DNA of 64,000 nucleotides from a bacterium C-53 (lineage in GTDB: Bacteria; Bacillota; Clostridia; Lachnospirales; Lachnospiraceae). Numbering within the stretch: the first letter of the stretch is position 1; every line of letters begins with the position of its first letter. The DNA lies in NCBI GenBank assembly GCA_003612525.1, contig RAZD01000007.1, forward strand, positions 62,001-126,000, read 5' to 3'. The position numbers and the translations under genes are program-made. Below, one piece after another: positions 1 through 7,619 of this stretch. Below the pieces are notes generated by a model. It was not told the DNA's origin and searched no databases. It worked only from the letters and a program-made list of their open reading frames with translations.

Positions 1-174
1 TATGGAAGAATCTTCATATTTCAGACTTTTCTGAAACAACTGGTCTGCCAAAGTTGTCTGTCCGACAAAAATCACACACAAGACCAGACAGACACACATT
101 CCGATCGTAAAAATCTCCTCCAATACAAGCAGAAGAGTTTTCATTCCATTTGTCAGACCATCATTCCGTTCCAT
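1..174 (-). CDS. Sensor histidine kinase, N-terminal fragment (cut by window edge)
   Basis: Reading the minus strand from an ATG at 174 gives an open frame that runs off the left edge (58 codons visible). The first 15 residues are polar, followed by a hydrophobic stretch of about 20 residues (IFTIGMCVCLVLCVIFVG), a typical first membrane segment of a sensor kinase. It starts 15 bases after the stop of the response regulator at 190-885 on the same strand, the usual arrangement for a cognate kinase. The kinase domains lie outside the window, so the assignment rests on position and the membrane segment. No signal can be inferred. Confidence 0.6.
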   Translation of the reverse strand, partial: MERNDGLTNGMKTLLLVLEEIFTIGMCVCLVLCVIFVGQTTLADQLFQKSLKYEDSSI

Positions 175-189
175 ATATCCTCCCGTTCT

Positions 190-885
190 CTACTGTTTTT
201 CAACCTTATACCCTACACCCCACACTACTTTCAGATAGCGTGGCTCCTTTGGATTGATTTCTATTTTTTCCCGAATATGGCGAATATGCACTGCTACCGT
301 ATTATCCGCACCAATTGCATTCTCATTCCAGATACTTTCATAAATCTGGTCAATCGAAAAAACTTTTCCCTGGTTCTTTACAAGCAGCAGCAATATGTTA
401 TACTCAATCGGCGTAAGCTTTACATATTCCCCGTCTACCGTTACCTCTTTCAGATCATCGTTGATCGCAAGTCCACCTACCTGATACACAGCATCACTCT
501 CCGACTCGGCCATCGTGCCAAGCTGGGTATACCGGCGGAGCTGAGATTTTACCCTCGCTACCAGTTCAAGCGGATTAAACGGCTTCGCCACATAATCATC
601 CGCACCAATATTCAGTCCAAGAATCTTATCCGTGTCTTCCGTTTTCGCAGACAAAATAATAATCGGTATGCTGCTCTTTTCGCGTATTTTTAAAGTGGCA
701 TGGATTCCGTCCATTTTGGGCATCATCACATCTATAATCAGAAGATGCACTTCCTCGCTGCTTATTACCTCAAGCGCCTCCTCGCCATTATATGCCTTTA
801 TAACATGGTATCCCTCATGCATGAGATAGATTTCAATTGCATCCACAATTTCTTTATCATCGTCGCAAACCAGTATATTTAACAT
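190..885 (-). CDS. OmpR/PhoB-family response regulator
   Basis: This 231-residue protein has an N-terminal receiver domain (about residues 1-120) and a C-terminal winged-helix DNA-binding domain (about 135-230). The acidic pocket DDD is at residues 8-10, the phosphoacceptor is Asp52 (LIIDVMMPKMDG), and the conserved lysine is in the YVAKPF motif. The C-terminal part carries the family pattern LTPIEYNILLLL and the final VWGVGYK. The start at 885 has a good ribosome-binding site (GAAGGGGAAGAGAG). It is followed at 174 by a membrane protein that is probably its sensor kinase. The upstream region holds a long direct repeat, a plausible autoregulatory site. The controlled genes are not identifiable. 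Confidence 0.93.
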   Translation of the reverse strand: MLNILVCDDDKEIVDAIEIYLMHEGYHVIKAYNGEEALEVISSEEVHLLIIDVMMPKMDGIHATLKIREKSSIPIIILSAKTEDTDKILGLNIGADDYVAKPFNPLELVARVKSQLRRYTQLGTMAESESDAVYQVGGLAINDDLKEVTVDGEYVKLTPIEYNILLLLVKNQGKVFSIDQIYESIWNENAIGADNTVAVHIRHIREKIEINPKEPRYLKVVWGVGYKVEKQ

Positions 886-933
886 AAATCTCTCTTCCCC
901 TTCTTTACAAATTTAAACATATTATTTTTAAGT

Positions 934-994
934 AATTCTACTGTATTTTGTTAAGATTCCCTTAACTTGGCATTAAAAATTCTACTGTATTTTG
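934..994. repeat. 17-bp direct repeat flanking an inverted repeat, upstream of the response regulator
   Basis: AATTCTACTGTATTTTG occurs at 934-950 and again, identical, at 978-994, 44 bases apart. Between them, GTTAAG-N5-CTTAAC forms a perfect 6-bp inverted repeat at 950-966. The array lies in the 123-base gap upstream of the response regulator and downstream of the AraC gene. OmpR-family regulators often bind direct repeats one or more helical turns apart, so an autoregulatory site is a reasonable reading, but no promoter with two good hexamers was found in the gap. Confidence 0.55.
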
Positions 995-1008
995 AGGCAT
1001 TTTGCAAA

Positions 1009-1962
1009 TTATTTGTCACCGCCGAAATGATAATGCTTCCGCATGATTTCCAGACCTTCCTCGGGTGTATAAAAGAACTGCTCTTCGCCTTTATCAGCGA
1101 CATGCTTATCCAAATTCGAATCCGTATTCCTAAAGTCCTTTAACGACAGATTACAGGCGGCCTTCAATCTTTTATTTAAGTACTTACTGTCGGAAAAACC
1201 GCTTTCCAGACAAATATCCGTGATGCTCATATTTGTTTTCTTCAATAACAGCAATGCATGTTCAAATCGCAGAGAATTTACATACTCCTGAAAGGGCATG
1301 TCCACAACATCCCGAAACAAGTGTGATAAATATGTCATAGACAGATTCTCGGATTCAGCCAATTCCGATAAGGTCAGTTTTTCAGTATAGTGCTGATGGA
1401 TATACGTGATTATTCGGGCAAATCTCTGTTCTTTTTCCTTCGAATGAAAGATTTCCGATTCATTTTCAAGATGATAAGGCACATGTACAACCAAATAGGA
1501 AAACAAGCGATACAGATCACTTACGCACCGAAGCTCAAATCCAACCTCGCCACGGCAATAATTATAGCCAAGATTAAAACAGGTATGAATCATTTCAAGC
1601 GCCTCCTGAAACGGGATGCCGGAAGTCACATTCGCTGTATCAAATTGTATATGTTGAATCGCCGGGTAATGAGCTGCGCAAAAGGAAGGGTCCGCCTGGA
1701 TTGCAAGCAAAATACAATGACTTCCTGTGCTGTACAGCGTATGGAACGTATCCGGATTAAACAGTGCAATCTCACCGGGACCAATCGTAAAGTCCTCAGT
1801 CAGTGTTTTGACGTGCAGTTCACCTTCTATGGCCTGAATGATTTCAAAATCATGGTGGGTATGGGGCGGACGATATGTTAAGTTTACCAGAAAAAAATTA
1901 ATATTGCTTACCTGAGTATGGGAGACTTTCTCATATTCTTTGCTTTCTTGTTTTTTATACAT
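1009..1962 (-). CDS. AraC-family transcriptional regulator with cupin sensor domain
   Basis: The 317-residue protein has an N-terminal cupin-like sensor half (about residues 15-110, with THHDFEIIQAIEGELHV and PGEIALFNPDTFHTL motifs) and a C-terminal double helix-turn-helix of the AraC/XylS type (about 185-285: IITYIHQHYTEKLTLSELA, then ITDICLESGFSDSKYLNKRLK). Start at 1962 follows AAGGAG. It is divergently placed next to the sugar catabolic operon beginning at 2231, so it is the most likely regulator of that operon. The ligand would be a sugar or sugar derivative; this is inference from position. Confidence 0.9.
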   Translation of the reverse strand: MYKKQESKEYEKVSHTQVSNINFFLVNLTYRPPHTHHDFEIIQAIEGELHVKTLTEDFTIGPGEIALFNPDTFHTLYSTGSHCILLAIQADPSFCAAHYPAIQHIQFDTANVTSGIPFQEALEMIHTCFNLGYNYCRGEVGFELRCVSDLYRLFSYLVVHVPYHLENESEIFHSKEKEQRFARIITYIHQHYTEKLTLSELAESENLSMTYLSHLFRDVVDMPFQEYVNSLRFEHALLLLKKTNMSITDICLESGFSDSKYLNKRLKAACNLSLKDFRNTDSNLDKHVADKGEEQFFYTPEEGLEIMRKHYHFGGDK

Positions 1963-2106
1963 CTGATAACTCCTTCTATATTCGAGAGCATTCTATTATC
2001 TCATTATACAACAAAAACTTCTGCAGGAACTTATTTTCAAGAAACAAATAAAAATAGACTGCGTTTAAAATAGCAAACTTGTCGTTTCCTCATAGCAACA
2101 ATTGCA

Positions 2107-2135
2107 TTGAAGAAGAATGACTGCTTCTTTATAGT
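2107..2135 (+). promoter_or_regulatory. Candidate sigma-A promoter of the sugar operon
   Basis: TTGAAG (2107-2112) and TATAGT (2130-2135) are separated by exactly 17 bases. The -10 box matches 5 of 6 and the -35 box 4 of 6 consensus positions. A weak -35 box is common for AraC-activated promoters. It lies 95 bases before the first start codon at 2231. Confidence 0.55.
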
Positions 2136-2154
2136 GAATATATCGGTTAAAACA

Positions 2155-2168
2155 TGATTCATGAATCA
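2155..2168. promoter_or_regulatory. 14-bp perfect palindrome in the operon leader
   Basis: TGATTCATGAATCA at 2155-2168 is a perfect palindrome, located about 20 bases downstream of the predicted -10 box and 63 bases before the first gene. The position suits an operator bound by a repressor or a dimeric regulator. No regulator has been matched to it. Confidence 0.4.
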
Positions 2169-2230
2169 CAGAACTGAAACAAGTAGATTCCATACGGAAG
2201 CTGAATTCGTAAATATCAGGAGGGAATGGA

Positions 2231-3370
2231 ATGAATTACAAACTAAAATACGGAATGGTTGGCGGAGGGCCGGGAGCCTTCATCGGTGACGCACACCGAA
2301 AAGCAATCCACATGGACGACACGGCTGTTCTGGCTGCCGGTTGTTTTTCAAGAACATTGGAAAAGACAAAAACACAGGGAGAGCTACTGGGTGTCAGCAG
2401 TGACCGTTGTTATGCAGATTACAACGAAATGGCAGAAAAAGAAGCGGCCCGTGAAGACGGGATTGATTTTGTAGTGGTAGTAACGCCAAATAATACGCAC
2501 TATCAAATATGCAAAGCGTTTCTCGAAGCCGGAATTCATGTTGTCTGTGATAAGCCATTAGTAACAGAGAGCAGTCAGGCAGAAGAGCTAAAAGCGATTG
2601 CCGATGAAAAGGGATTACTGTTCATGGTCACATACACCTATGTGGGGCATGTCACTTCGAAATTTATACGCAGCCTGATTGCAGACGGAGAAATAGGAAC
2701 CGTCCGGACAGTTATGGCAGAATATCCTCAGGGCTGGTTATATAGCGAACATGACAATGGGGGAAAACAGGGAGCCTGGAGATGCGACCCTGCTCAGTCC
2801 GGAAAAGTCAATTGTCTTGGCGATTTAGGCACGCATGTTGAAAATGCGGTTGCTACAATGACCGGACTGAAGGTAAAAAGGGTGCTCGCGAAAATGGATG
2901 TCGTGGTTCCCGGAAGAGTTCTTGATGATAATGACCAGATTCTTGTGGAATACGACAATGGAGCAACCGGAGTAAACTGGACATCGCAATTTGCCATCGG
3001 ATGCGACAACAGTCTGAGAGTCAGAATTTATGGTTCTAAGGGCACAATCTTATGGTTTCAGGAAAAATGTGAGGAAGTAACCCTGATCCGCGAAGACGGA
3101 ATCTCACAGATCATTCACAGAGGAAACGGTGCAATTCCTCCGGCAGCCGGTAAATATGGCAGGTTGCCTGCCGGACATACGGAAGGCTGGCTTGAATCAA
3201 TGGGTAATTTGTATGACAGCTACGCTGAATGCCTGAAGGCAAAAAAAGAGGGAACATTTAAGCCGGAGATGATTGATTATCCAACTATAGAAGAGGGAAT
3301 TGCCGGACTAAAATATGTGGAAGCATGCCTGGAAAGCAATGAAAAAGGCAATATATGGGTGACAATATAA
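2231..3370 (+). CDS. Gfo/Idh/MocA-family NAD(P)-dependent sugar dehydrogenase
   Basis: This 379-residue protein has the Rossmann-fold glycine motif near its start (GMVGGGPGAFIG, residues 8-19), the NAD-binding VVVVTPNNTHYQ segment, and the catalytic lysine motif HVVCDKPLVT of the Gfo/Idh/MocA family. The substrate-binding C-terminal half contains GDLGTHVENAVATMTG, where the histidine is the usual catalytic partner. Family members oxidise a ring hydroxyl of inositols, hexoses or glycosides. It is first in a five-gene operon, followed 15 bases later by a TIM-barrel isomerase. The start follows AGGAGGGAATGGA. The position oxidised and the substrate cannot be told from sequence. Confidence 0.88.
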   Translation: MNYKLKYGMVGGGPGAFIGDAHRKAIHMDDTAVLAAGCFSRTLEKTKTQGELLGVSSDRCYADYNEMAEKEAAREDGIDFVVVVTPNNTHYQICKAFLEAGIHVVCDKPLVTESSQAEELKAIADEKGLLFMVTYTYVGHVTSKFIRSLIADGEIGTVRTVMAEYPQGWLYSEHDNGGKQGAWRCDPAQSGKVNCLGDLGTHVENAVATMTGLKVKRVLAKMDVVVPGRVLDDNDQILVEYDNGATGVNWTSQFAIGCDNSLRVRIYGSKGTILWFQEKCEEVTLIREDGISQIIHRGNGAIPPAAGKYGRLPAGHTEGWLESMGNLYDSYAECLKAKKEGTFKPEMIDYPTIEEGIAGLKYVEACLESNEKGNIWVTI

Positions 3371-3385
3371 GAAAGGAGAAGAAAA

Positions 3386-4384
3386 ATGTCCAGACCAGTA
3401 ACATTATTTACCATTCAGTGGGGAGATCTTCCACTGGAAGAAATGTGCAGGCAGGCACAGGCAATGAAATATGAGGGATTGGAACTGTCGGCATCGCATT
3501 TGGATATGAGACGTGCCGCATCAGATTCGGAATATGTGAAAGAAGTAAAAGAACTTCTGCAAAAATATAATTTAGGATGCTGGGCAATCAGCAACCACCT
3601 TGCGGGACAGTGTGTTGCCGACAGCATCAAATCTGTCTACGACTCACGGCTTGATGGATTTGCACCGGCGGAATTTGCAGGAAAACCTGAAGAAATCCAA
3701 AAATGGGCCATCGATGAAATGAAGGCAACCGCTCATGCTGCAAAGGCAATGGGAGTCGATGTTGTAACATTCTTTATGGGCTCTCCCATTTGGAAATACT
3801 GGTATTCATTCCCGCAGACCTCCGAGGAAATGATTGAGGAAGGATATCAGAAAATAAGGGAATTATGGAGTCCAATCATGGATGAATTTGACGCTTGCGG
3901 CGTAAAACTTGCATTAGAAGTTCATCCCACGGAAATTGCATTCGATTATTGGAGCACAAAGAAATTGCTGGAAGTATTTGAATACAGACCGACACTTGGC
4001 ATCAATTTTGATCCCAGTCATCTGATTTGGCAGGGACTCGACCCTGCAATCTTCCTGTTTGATTTTGCCGATCGTATTTATCATGTACATGTAAAAGACA
4101 CGAAACTGAATCTGAATGGAAGAAACGGAATTCTCGGCTCACATATTACATTCGGAGATCAGCGCAGAGGATGGAATTTCGTATCACCAGGACATGGGGA
4201 CGTTGATTTTGACAATATCATCCGTGTGCTGAATCAAATTCATTATGATGGACCGCTTTCCATTGAATGGGAAGACAGCGGAATGGAACGAATCTTTGGC
4301 GGAACAGAGGCATGTGAATTTACGAAAAAAATAAATTTCTCACCGTCAGACATTGCCTTTGATGATGCATTGAAAAACAGCTAG
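3386..4384 (+). CDS. Sugar isomerase/epimerase, xylose-isomerase-like TIM barrel
   Basis: A 332-residue protein of the AP-endonuclease-2/xylose-isomerase-like TIM-barrel superfamily. The likely metal ligands are spread in the usual order: Glu in LALEVHPTEIAFD, Asp in GINFDPSHLIWQG, His in YHVHVKDTK and the late Glu in LSIEWED. In this superfamily these residues hold a divalent metal for isomerisation, epimerisation or, after 3-oxidation of a glycoside, eliminative cleavage. A partner with the Gfo/Idh/MocA enzyme directly upstream is likely. The start follows AAAGGAGAAGAAAA. Which reaction it performs is not decidable here. Confidence 0.82.
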   Translation: MSRPVTLFTIQWGDLPLEEMCRQAQAMKYEGLELSASHLDMRRAASDSEYVKEVKELLQKYNLGCWAISNHLAGQCVADSIKSVYDSRLDGFAPAEFAGKPEEIQKWAIDEMKATAHAAKAMGVDVVTFFMGSPIWKYWYSFPQTSEEMIEEGYQKIRELWSPIMDEFDACGVKLALEVHPTEIAFDYWSTKKLLEVFEYRPTLGINFDPSHLIWQGLDPAIFLFDFADRIYHVHVKDTKLNLNGRNGILGSHITFGDQRRGWNFVSPGHGDVDFDNIIRVLNQIHYDGPLSIEWEDSGMERIFGGTEACEFTKKINFSPSDIAFDDALKNS

Positions 4385-4427
4385 GCTTGGATTCACTGAC
4401 AATAAAAAATGAACAAATGAAGCAAAT

Positions 4428-4489
4428 GATTGAAAATCAGACATTTTCAATCATGGGATTTGTGTCTGTGCGCTGTCTGTCACAAATCC
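4428..4489. repeat. Two tandem hairpins in an intra-operon gap
   Basis: In the 142-base gap between the two isomerase genes lie two perfect inverted repeats: GATTGAAAAT (4428-4437) with ATTTTCAATC (4443-4452), loop 5 bases, and GGATTTGTG (4456-4464) with CACAAATCC (4481-4489), loop 16 bases. Neither is followed by a T-run, so they are not simple intrinsic terminators. They may protect or separate mRNA segments. The first stem closely matches one at 54298-54334. Confidence 0.7.
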
Positions 4490-4526
4490 ATTCTATACAA
4501 AAAGCAGCGCAGAAATGGAGAAAAAA

Positions 4527-5561
4527 ATGACAAAATTTAAATTTTCTGTAGGACCCTGGAATGTACACACAGGAGCGGATTCATATGGACCGGAGACAAG
4601 AAAAGATATTCCGGTCGAAGAAAAATTCAAAAAGTTTGCAGAGATGGGCTTTTCGGCAATTCAGTTCCATGACGACGACGCCGTTCCAAACATCAACGAC
4701 TACACGGAGGAAGAAATCAGGGAAAAAGCAAGAGAATTAAAGAAAACTCTGGATAAGTATAACTTAAAAGCCGAATTTGTAGCGCCCCGTCTTTGGATGG
4801 ACGGCCATACCATAGACGGCGGGTTTATGAGTACATCTGAAAAAGACAGAGAGTATGCGATGTGGAGAGCTTACCGCTCAATTGATATTGCAAATGAATT
4901 AGGAACAGACATGATTGTATTATGGCTTGCAAGGGAAGGCACATTATGCGCAGAATCAAAATCACCGGTATGGGCAACAAAGATGCTGATAGATGCAATC
5001 AATAAAATGTTAGAGTACGATCCAAAGATTCGTGTCTGCATTGAGCCTAAGCCCAACGAGCCAATCGACAGAAGTATCTGCGGAACCATCGGTCATGTAA
5101 TGGCGATTTCAGCAGCAACCATCGATCCCTCCCGTGTCGGAGGAAACCTGGAAAGTGCACATGCGATCCTTGCGGGGTTAGATCCGGCACATGAAATCGG
5201 ATTTGCTCTGGCTATGAATAAACTGATGACGGTTCATCTGAATGATCAGAACGGAATTCGCTATGACCAGGATAAATCATTTGGCGTGGAAAACCTTCGT
5301 GCAGCCTTCAATCAGGTAAAGGTATTAAAAGAAAATGGATATGGCGACAATGGTGAGTATGTTGGTCTTGATGTAAAGGCAATGCGTACCACAAAAGATG
5401 AAGATAGCTATAAACACCTTGAGAACAGCTTAAAGATCTTTAAGGCGCTGGAAGAAAAAGTAGATAAATTTGATTACGATTTCCAGAAGAAATGTGTTGA
5501 AAACCGTGACTTTGAAGGCCTTGAGATGTATGTCATGAATCTTCTTATGGGGGTAGAATAA
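4527..5561 (+). CDS. XylA-like sugar isomerase (TIM barrel)
   Basis: This protein (344 residues from the ATG at 4527) resembles the true xylose isomerase family more than its upstream neighbour does: it has RVCIEPKPNEP with the metal-binding Glu, GGNLESAHAILAG, and the HLNDQNG segment. Family enzymes interconvert aldoses and ketoses using two divalent metals. The start at 4527 is chosen because TGGAG lies 6-7 bases upstream; an in-frame ATG at 4515 lacks a site. A ketose product would be a suitable substrate for the kinase that follows 8 bases later. The sugar is unknown. Confidence 0.83.
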   Translation: MTKFKFSVGPWNVHTGADSYGPETRKDIPVEEKFKKFAEMGFSAIQFHDDDAVPNINDYTEEEIREKARELKKTLDKYNLKAEFVAPRLWMDGHTIDGGFMSTSEKDREYAMWRAYRSIDIANELGTDMIVLWLAREGTLCAESKSPVWATKMLIDAINKMLEYDPKIRVCIEPKPNEPIDRSICGTIGHVMAISAATIDPSRVGGNLESAHAILAGLDPAHEIGFALAMNKLMTVHLNDQNGIRYDQDKSFGVENLRAAFNQVKVLKENGYGDNGEYVGLDVKAMRTTKDEDSYKHLENSLKIFKALEEKVDKFDYDFQKKCVENRDFEGLEMYVMNLLMGVE

Positions 5562-5569
5562 GAAATCGG

Positions 5570-6709
5570 ATGAGTAAGAAAAAAGTAATCGCAGCAGGTC
5601 ATATCTGCCTCGATATTACTCCTGTTTTTCCTGCTGCGGAGATAGAACATCTTGAAGATGTTCTATCTCCGGGAAAACTGGTAGAAATGCGGGAAGCAGA
5701 TGTGCATACCGGAGGTTCCGTTGCAAATACGGGACTGGCCATGAAAATACTCGGCGCAGACGTCACACTGATGGGAGAAATCGGAAGAGATGCATTTGGA
5801 GATATGGTCCTAAACATCTTGAAACAACATGACGCAGAGTCCGGAATGCTTATCTCCGATCAATTATCAACATCATACTCCGTGGTTATAGCCATTCCGG
5901 GAATTGATCGGATTTTTTTGCACAATCCCGGAGCAAACAGCGCATTTAAATCCGATGATATTTCCGATGATCAATTAAAAGATGTTTCACTGTTTCATTT
6001 CGGATATCCGCCGCTTATGAAATCCATGTACGAAAATGATGGCACAGAGCTTGTAAATCTCATGAAACGGATGAAAGCTGCCGGCATTGCAACATCAATG
6101 GACATGGCAGCGGTTGATGCAGCCTCTGAAGCAGGAAAGGCTGACTGGGAAAAGATTCTGAGTCAGGCGCTTCCTTTTGTAGACTTTTTCGTTCCAAGCG
6201 TGGAAGAATTATGTTTTATGCTCGATCGAAAGCGCTTTGAAGAATGGCAGCAAAGAGCAAACGGAAAAGACATTACGGAATTCCTTGATGTCGAAGCAGA
6301 CATCAGACCATTGGCAGAAAAATGCATGAACCTGGGTGCAAAGATTCTTCTGATTAAGTGCGGCGCCCCAGGCATCTATTATCGTACGGCAGGTAAGGAA
6401 ACGCTCCGGGAAATTGGATGCAGCCTTACGCTGGATTCAGAAAAATGGGCAGACAGGGAAGGATTTGAAAGAAGTTATGTTCCGGAAAAAATTGTATCAG
6501 GAACAGGCGCCGGAGATACATGTATAGCAGCTTTCCTGACAGCAATGTTAGAAGGATGCTCTCTGGAAGAGTCCTTAAGCCTGGCGGCAGCAGCCGGGGC
6601 ATCATGCGTTGCTTCCTACGATGCTTTAAGCGGATTAAAGACATTAGACGAACTGCGTGAAAAAATAAAACAAGGGTGGTCAAAAATAAATATTGACCAA
6701 AAAGGATGA
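5570..6709 (+). CDS. PfkB-family carbohydrate kinase
   Basis: A 379-residue kinase with the PfkB (ribokinase-type) pattern: the N-terminal substrate-binding GGSVANTGLAMKILGADV and the C-terminal ATP/anion-hole signature VSGTGAGDTCIAAFL with the catalytic Asp. It is longer than the usual 300-330 residues, with extra sequence in the region of residues 215-250 and 275-305. It would phosphorylate the sugar made by the isomerases, giving a substrate for the aldolase that follows. Only a weak ribosome-binding site precedes it, so translation coupled to the upstream gene is likely. The gene contains a long palindrome at 5637-5671. Confidence 0.87.
   Translation: MSKKKVIAAGHICLDITPVFPAAEIEHLEDVLSPGKLVEMREADVHTGGSVANTGLAMKILGADVTLMGEIGRDAFGDMVLNILKQHDAESGMLISDQLSTSYSVVIAIPGIDRIFLHNPGANSAFKSDDISDDQLKDVSLFHFGYPPLMKSMYENDGTELVNLMKRMKAAGIATSMDMAAVDAASEAGKADWEKILSQALPFVDFFVPSVEELCFMLDRKRFEEWQQRANGKDITEFLDVEADIRPLAEKCMNLGAKILLIKCGAPGIYYRTAGKETLREIGCSLTLDSEKWADREGFERSYVPEKIVSGTGAGDTCIAAFLTAMLEGCSLEESLSLAAAAGASCVASYDALSGLKTLDELREKIKQGWSKINIDQKG
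5637..5671. repeat. 35-nt palindrome inside the kinase coding region
   Basis: CGGAGATAGAACATCTT (5637-5653) is followed by one G and then by its exact reverse complement (5655-5671). The 17-bp arms are perfect, the whole lying in frame over codons 23-34 of the kinase. Such a match is very unlikely from protein constraint alone. In RNA it would be a very stable stem; as DNA it could be an operator-like site. Confidence 0.85.
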
Positions 6710-6713
6710 AACA

Positions 6714-7559
6714 ATGTTAGTAAATATGAATGATATTTTACTGCCTGCGAGAAAAGGTGGTTATGGCGTCGGATTCTTTAACGCAGTTAATATTGAAATG
6801 GCCCGGGCTGTTATTGAAACTGCAGAAGAATTGCACGCACCGGTCATGGCAGGAACAGCAGAAGTTCTTCTTTCGGCGATGGAATTGGAAAGAGTTGCCG
6901 AATATCTTATTCCAATGGCGGAGAAAGCAAGTGTTCCGGTCTGTATTCATTACGATCACGGCCTGACTTTTGAAAAATGTATGGAGGCCTTAAAGCTTGG
7001 ATTTACTTCAATCATGTATGACTGCTCAACTGCTTCCTATGAGGAAAACGTCGAGAAAGTTGCTGAGATGGTAAAAATCTGTCATGCAACGAACATCACA
7101 GTAGAAGGAGAACTCGGTCACGTCGGTGACAATGCAGGAGCAGGAAAATTGGAAAATCCTGACGATTATTTTACGGACCCTGAGACAGCCGCAGACTTTG
7201 TCGCAAAAACAGGCGTGGACTCCCTCGCCGTTGCCGTAGGCAACGCACATGGAGATTATGCATTTCCACCCAAATTAGATTTTGAGCGGATTCAAATGAT
7301 TTCTGAAAAAACCGGTCTTCCTCTCGTACTTCATGGAGGCTCCGGTTTGTCAGACGATGATTTCCAAAGAGCAGTAAAGCTTGGAGTAGCAAAAGTAAAT
7401 ATCTTCACAGATATCGACAAGGCTGGGAAACACGGAATAGAAGCAGGCATCGCAGCAGGAATGACCTCTATGATGGGGCTGATTCCCTATGAGATTGCTG
7501 AGATGAAAAAAGTCGTAAAAGAAAAGATTCTGCTGTTCGGTTCCAATGGAAGAGCATAG
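6714..7559 (+). CDS. Class II (FbaA-type) ketose-bisphosphate aldolase
   Basis: This 281-residue protein has the class II aldolase hallmarks: zinc ligands in VCIHYDHGLTFEK and in VLHGGSGLSDDDF, the ligand region VEGELGHVG, and the phosphate-binding KVNIFTDID segment. It should cleave a phosphorylated ketose into dihydroxyacetone phosphate and an aldehyde. The ATG at 6714 is chosen because AAAGGATG lies just upstream; an in-frame ATG at 6693 overlaps the kinase and has no clear site. It is last in the operon and a terminator follows at 7570. The kinase-aldolase order resembles IolC-IolJ of inositol breakdown, but no IolB, IolD or IolE is seen. Confidence 0.9.
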   Translation: MLVNMNDILLPARKGGYGVGFFNAVNIEMARAVIETAEELHAPVMAGTAEVLLSAMELERVAEYLIPMAEKASVPVCIHYDHGLTFEKCMEALKLGFTSIMYDCSTASYEENVEKVAEMVKICHATNITVEGELGHVGDNAGAGKLENPDDYFTDPETAADFVAKTGVDSLAVAVGNAHGDYAFPPKLDFERIQMISEKTGLPLVLHGGSGLSDDDFQRAVKLGVAKVNIFTDIDKAGKHGIEAGIAAGMTSMMGLIPYEIAEMKKVVKEKILLFGSNGRA

Positions 7560-7569
7560 AAGAAGGAAA

Positions 7570-7612
7570 GCAGACAGAGGGGCACCTGATTTCGGGAACC
7601 CCTTTTGTCTGC
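7570..7612 (+). terminator. Terminator of the sugar operon
   Basis: GCAGACA (7570-7576) pairs with TGTCTGC (7606-7612), and GGGG (7579-7582) with CCCC (7599-7602). A T-rich tail follows. It sits between convergent genes and may serve both. Confidence 0.7.
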
Positions 7613-7619
7613 CTGTTTT

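Noticed and set aside
2231-4384. A C-glycoside deglycosidase system of the DgpABC/DfgAB type
   Set aside because: The dehydrogenase and TIM-barrel partners are similar in family, but the small second subunit expected of those systems is absent, and a XylA-like protein, kinase and aldolase follow instead. It remains only one of several possibilities.
5570-7559. A standard myo-inositol (iol) operon
   Set aside because: The PfkB kinase and class II aldolase resemble IolC and IolJ, but IolB, IolD, IolE and a recognisable inositol transporter are absent from the window.
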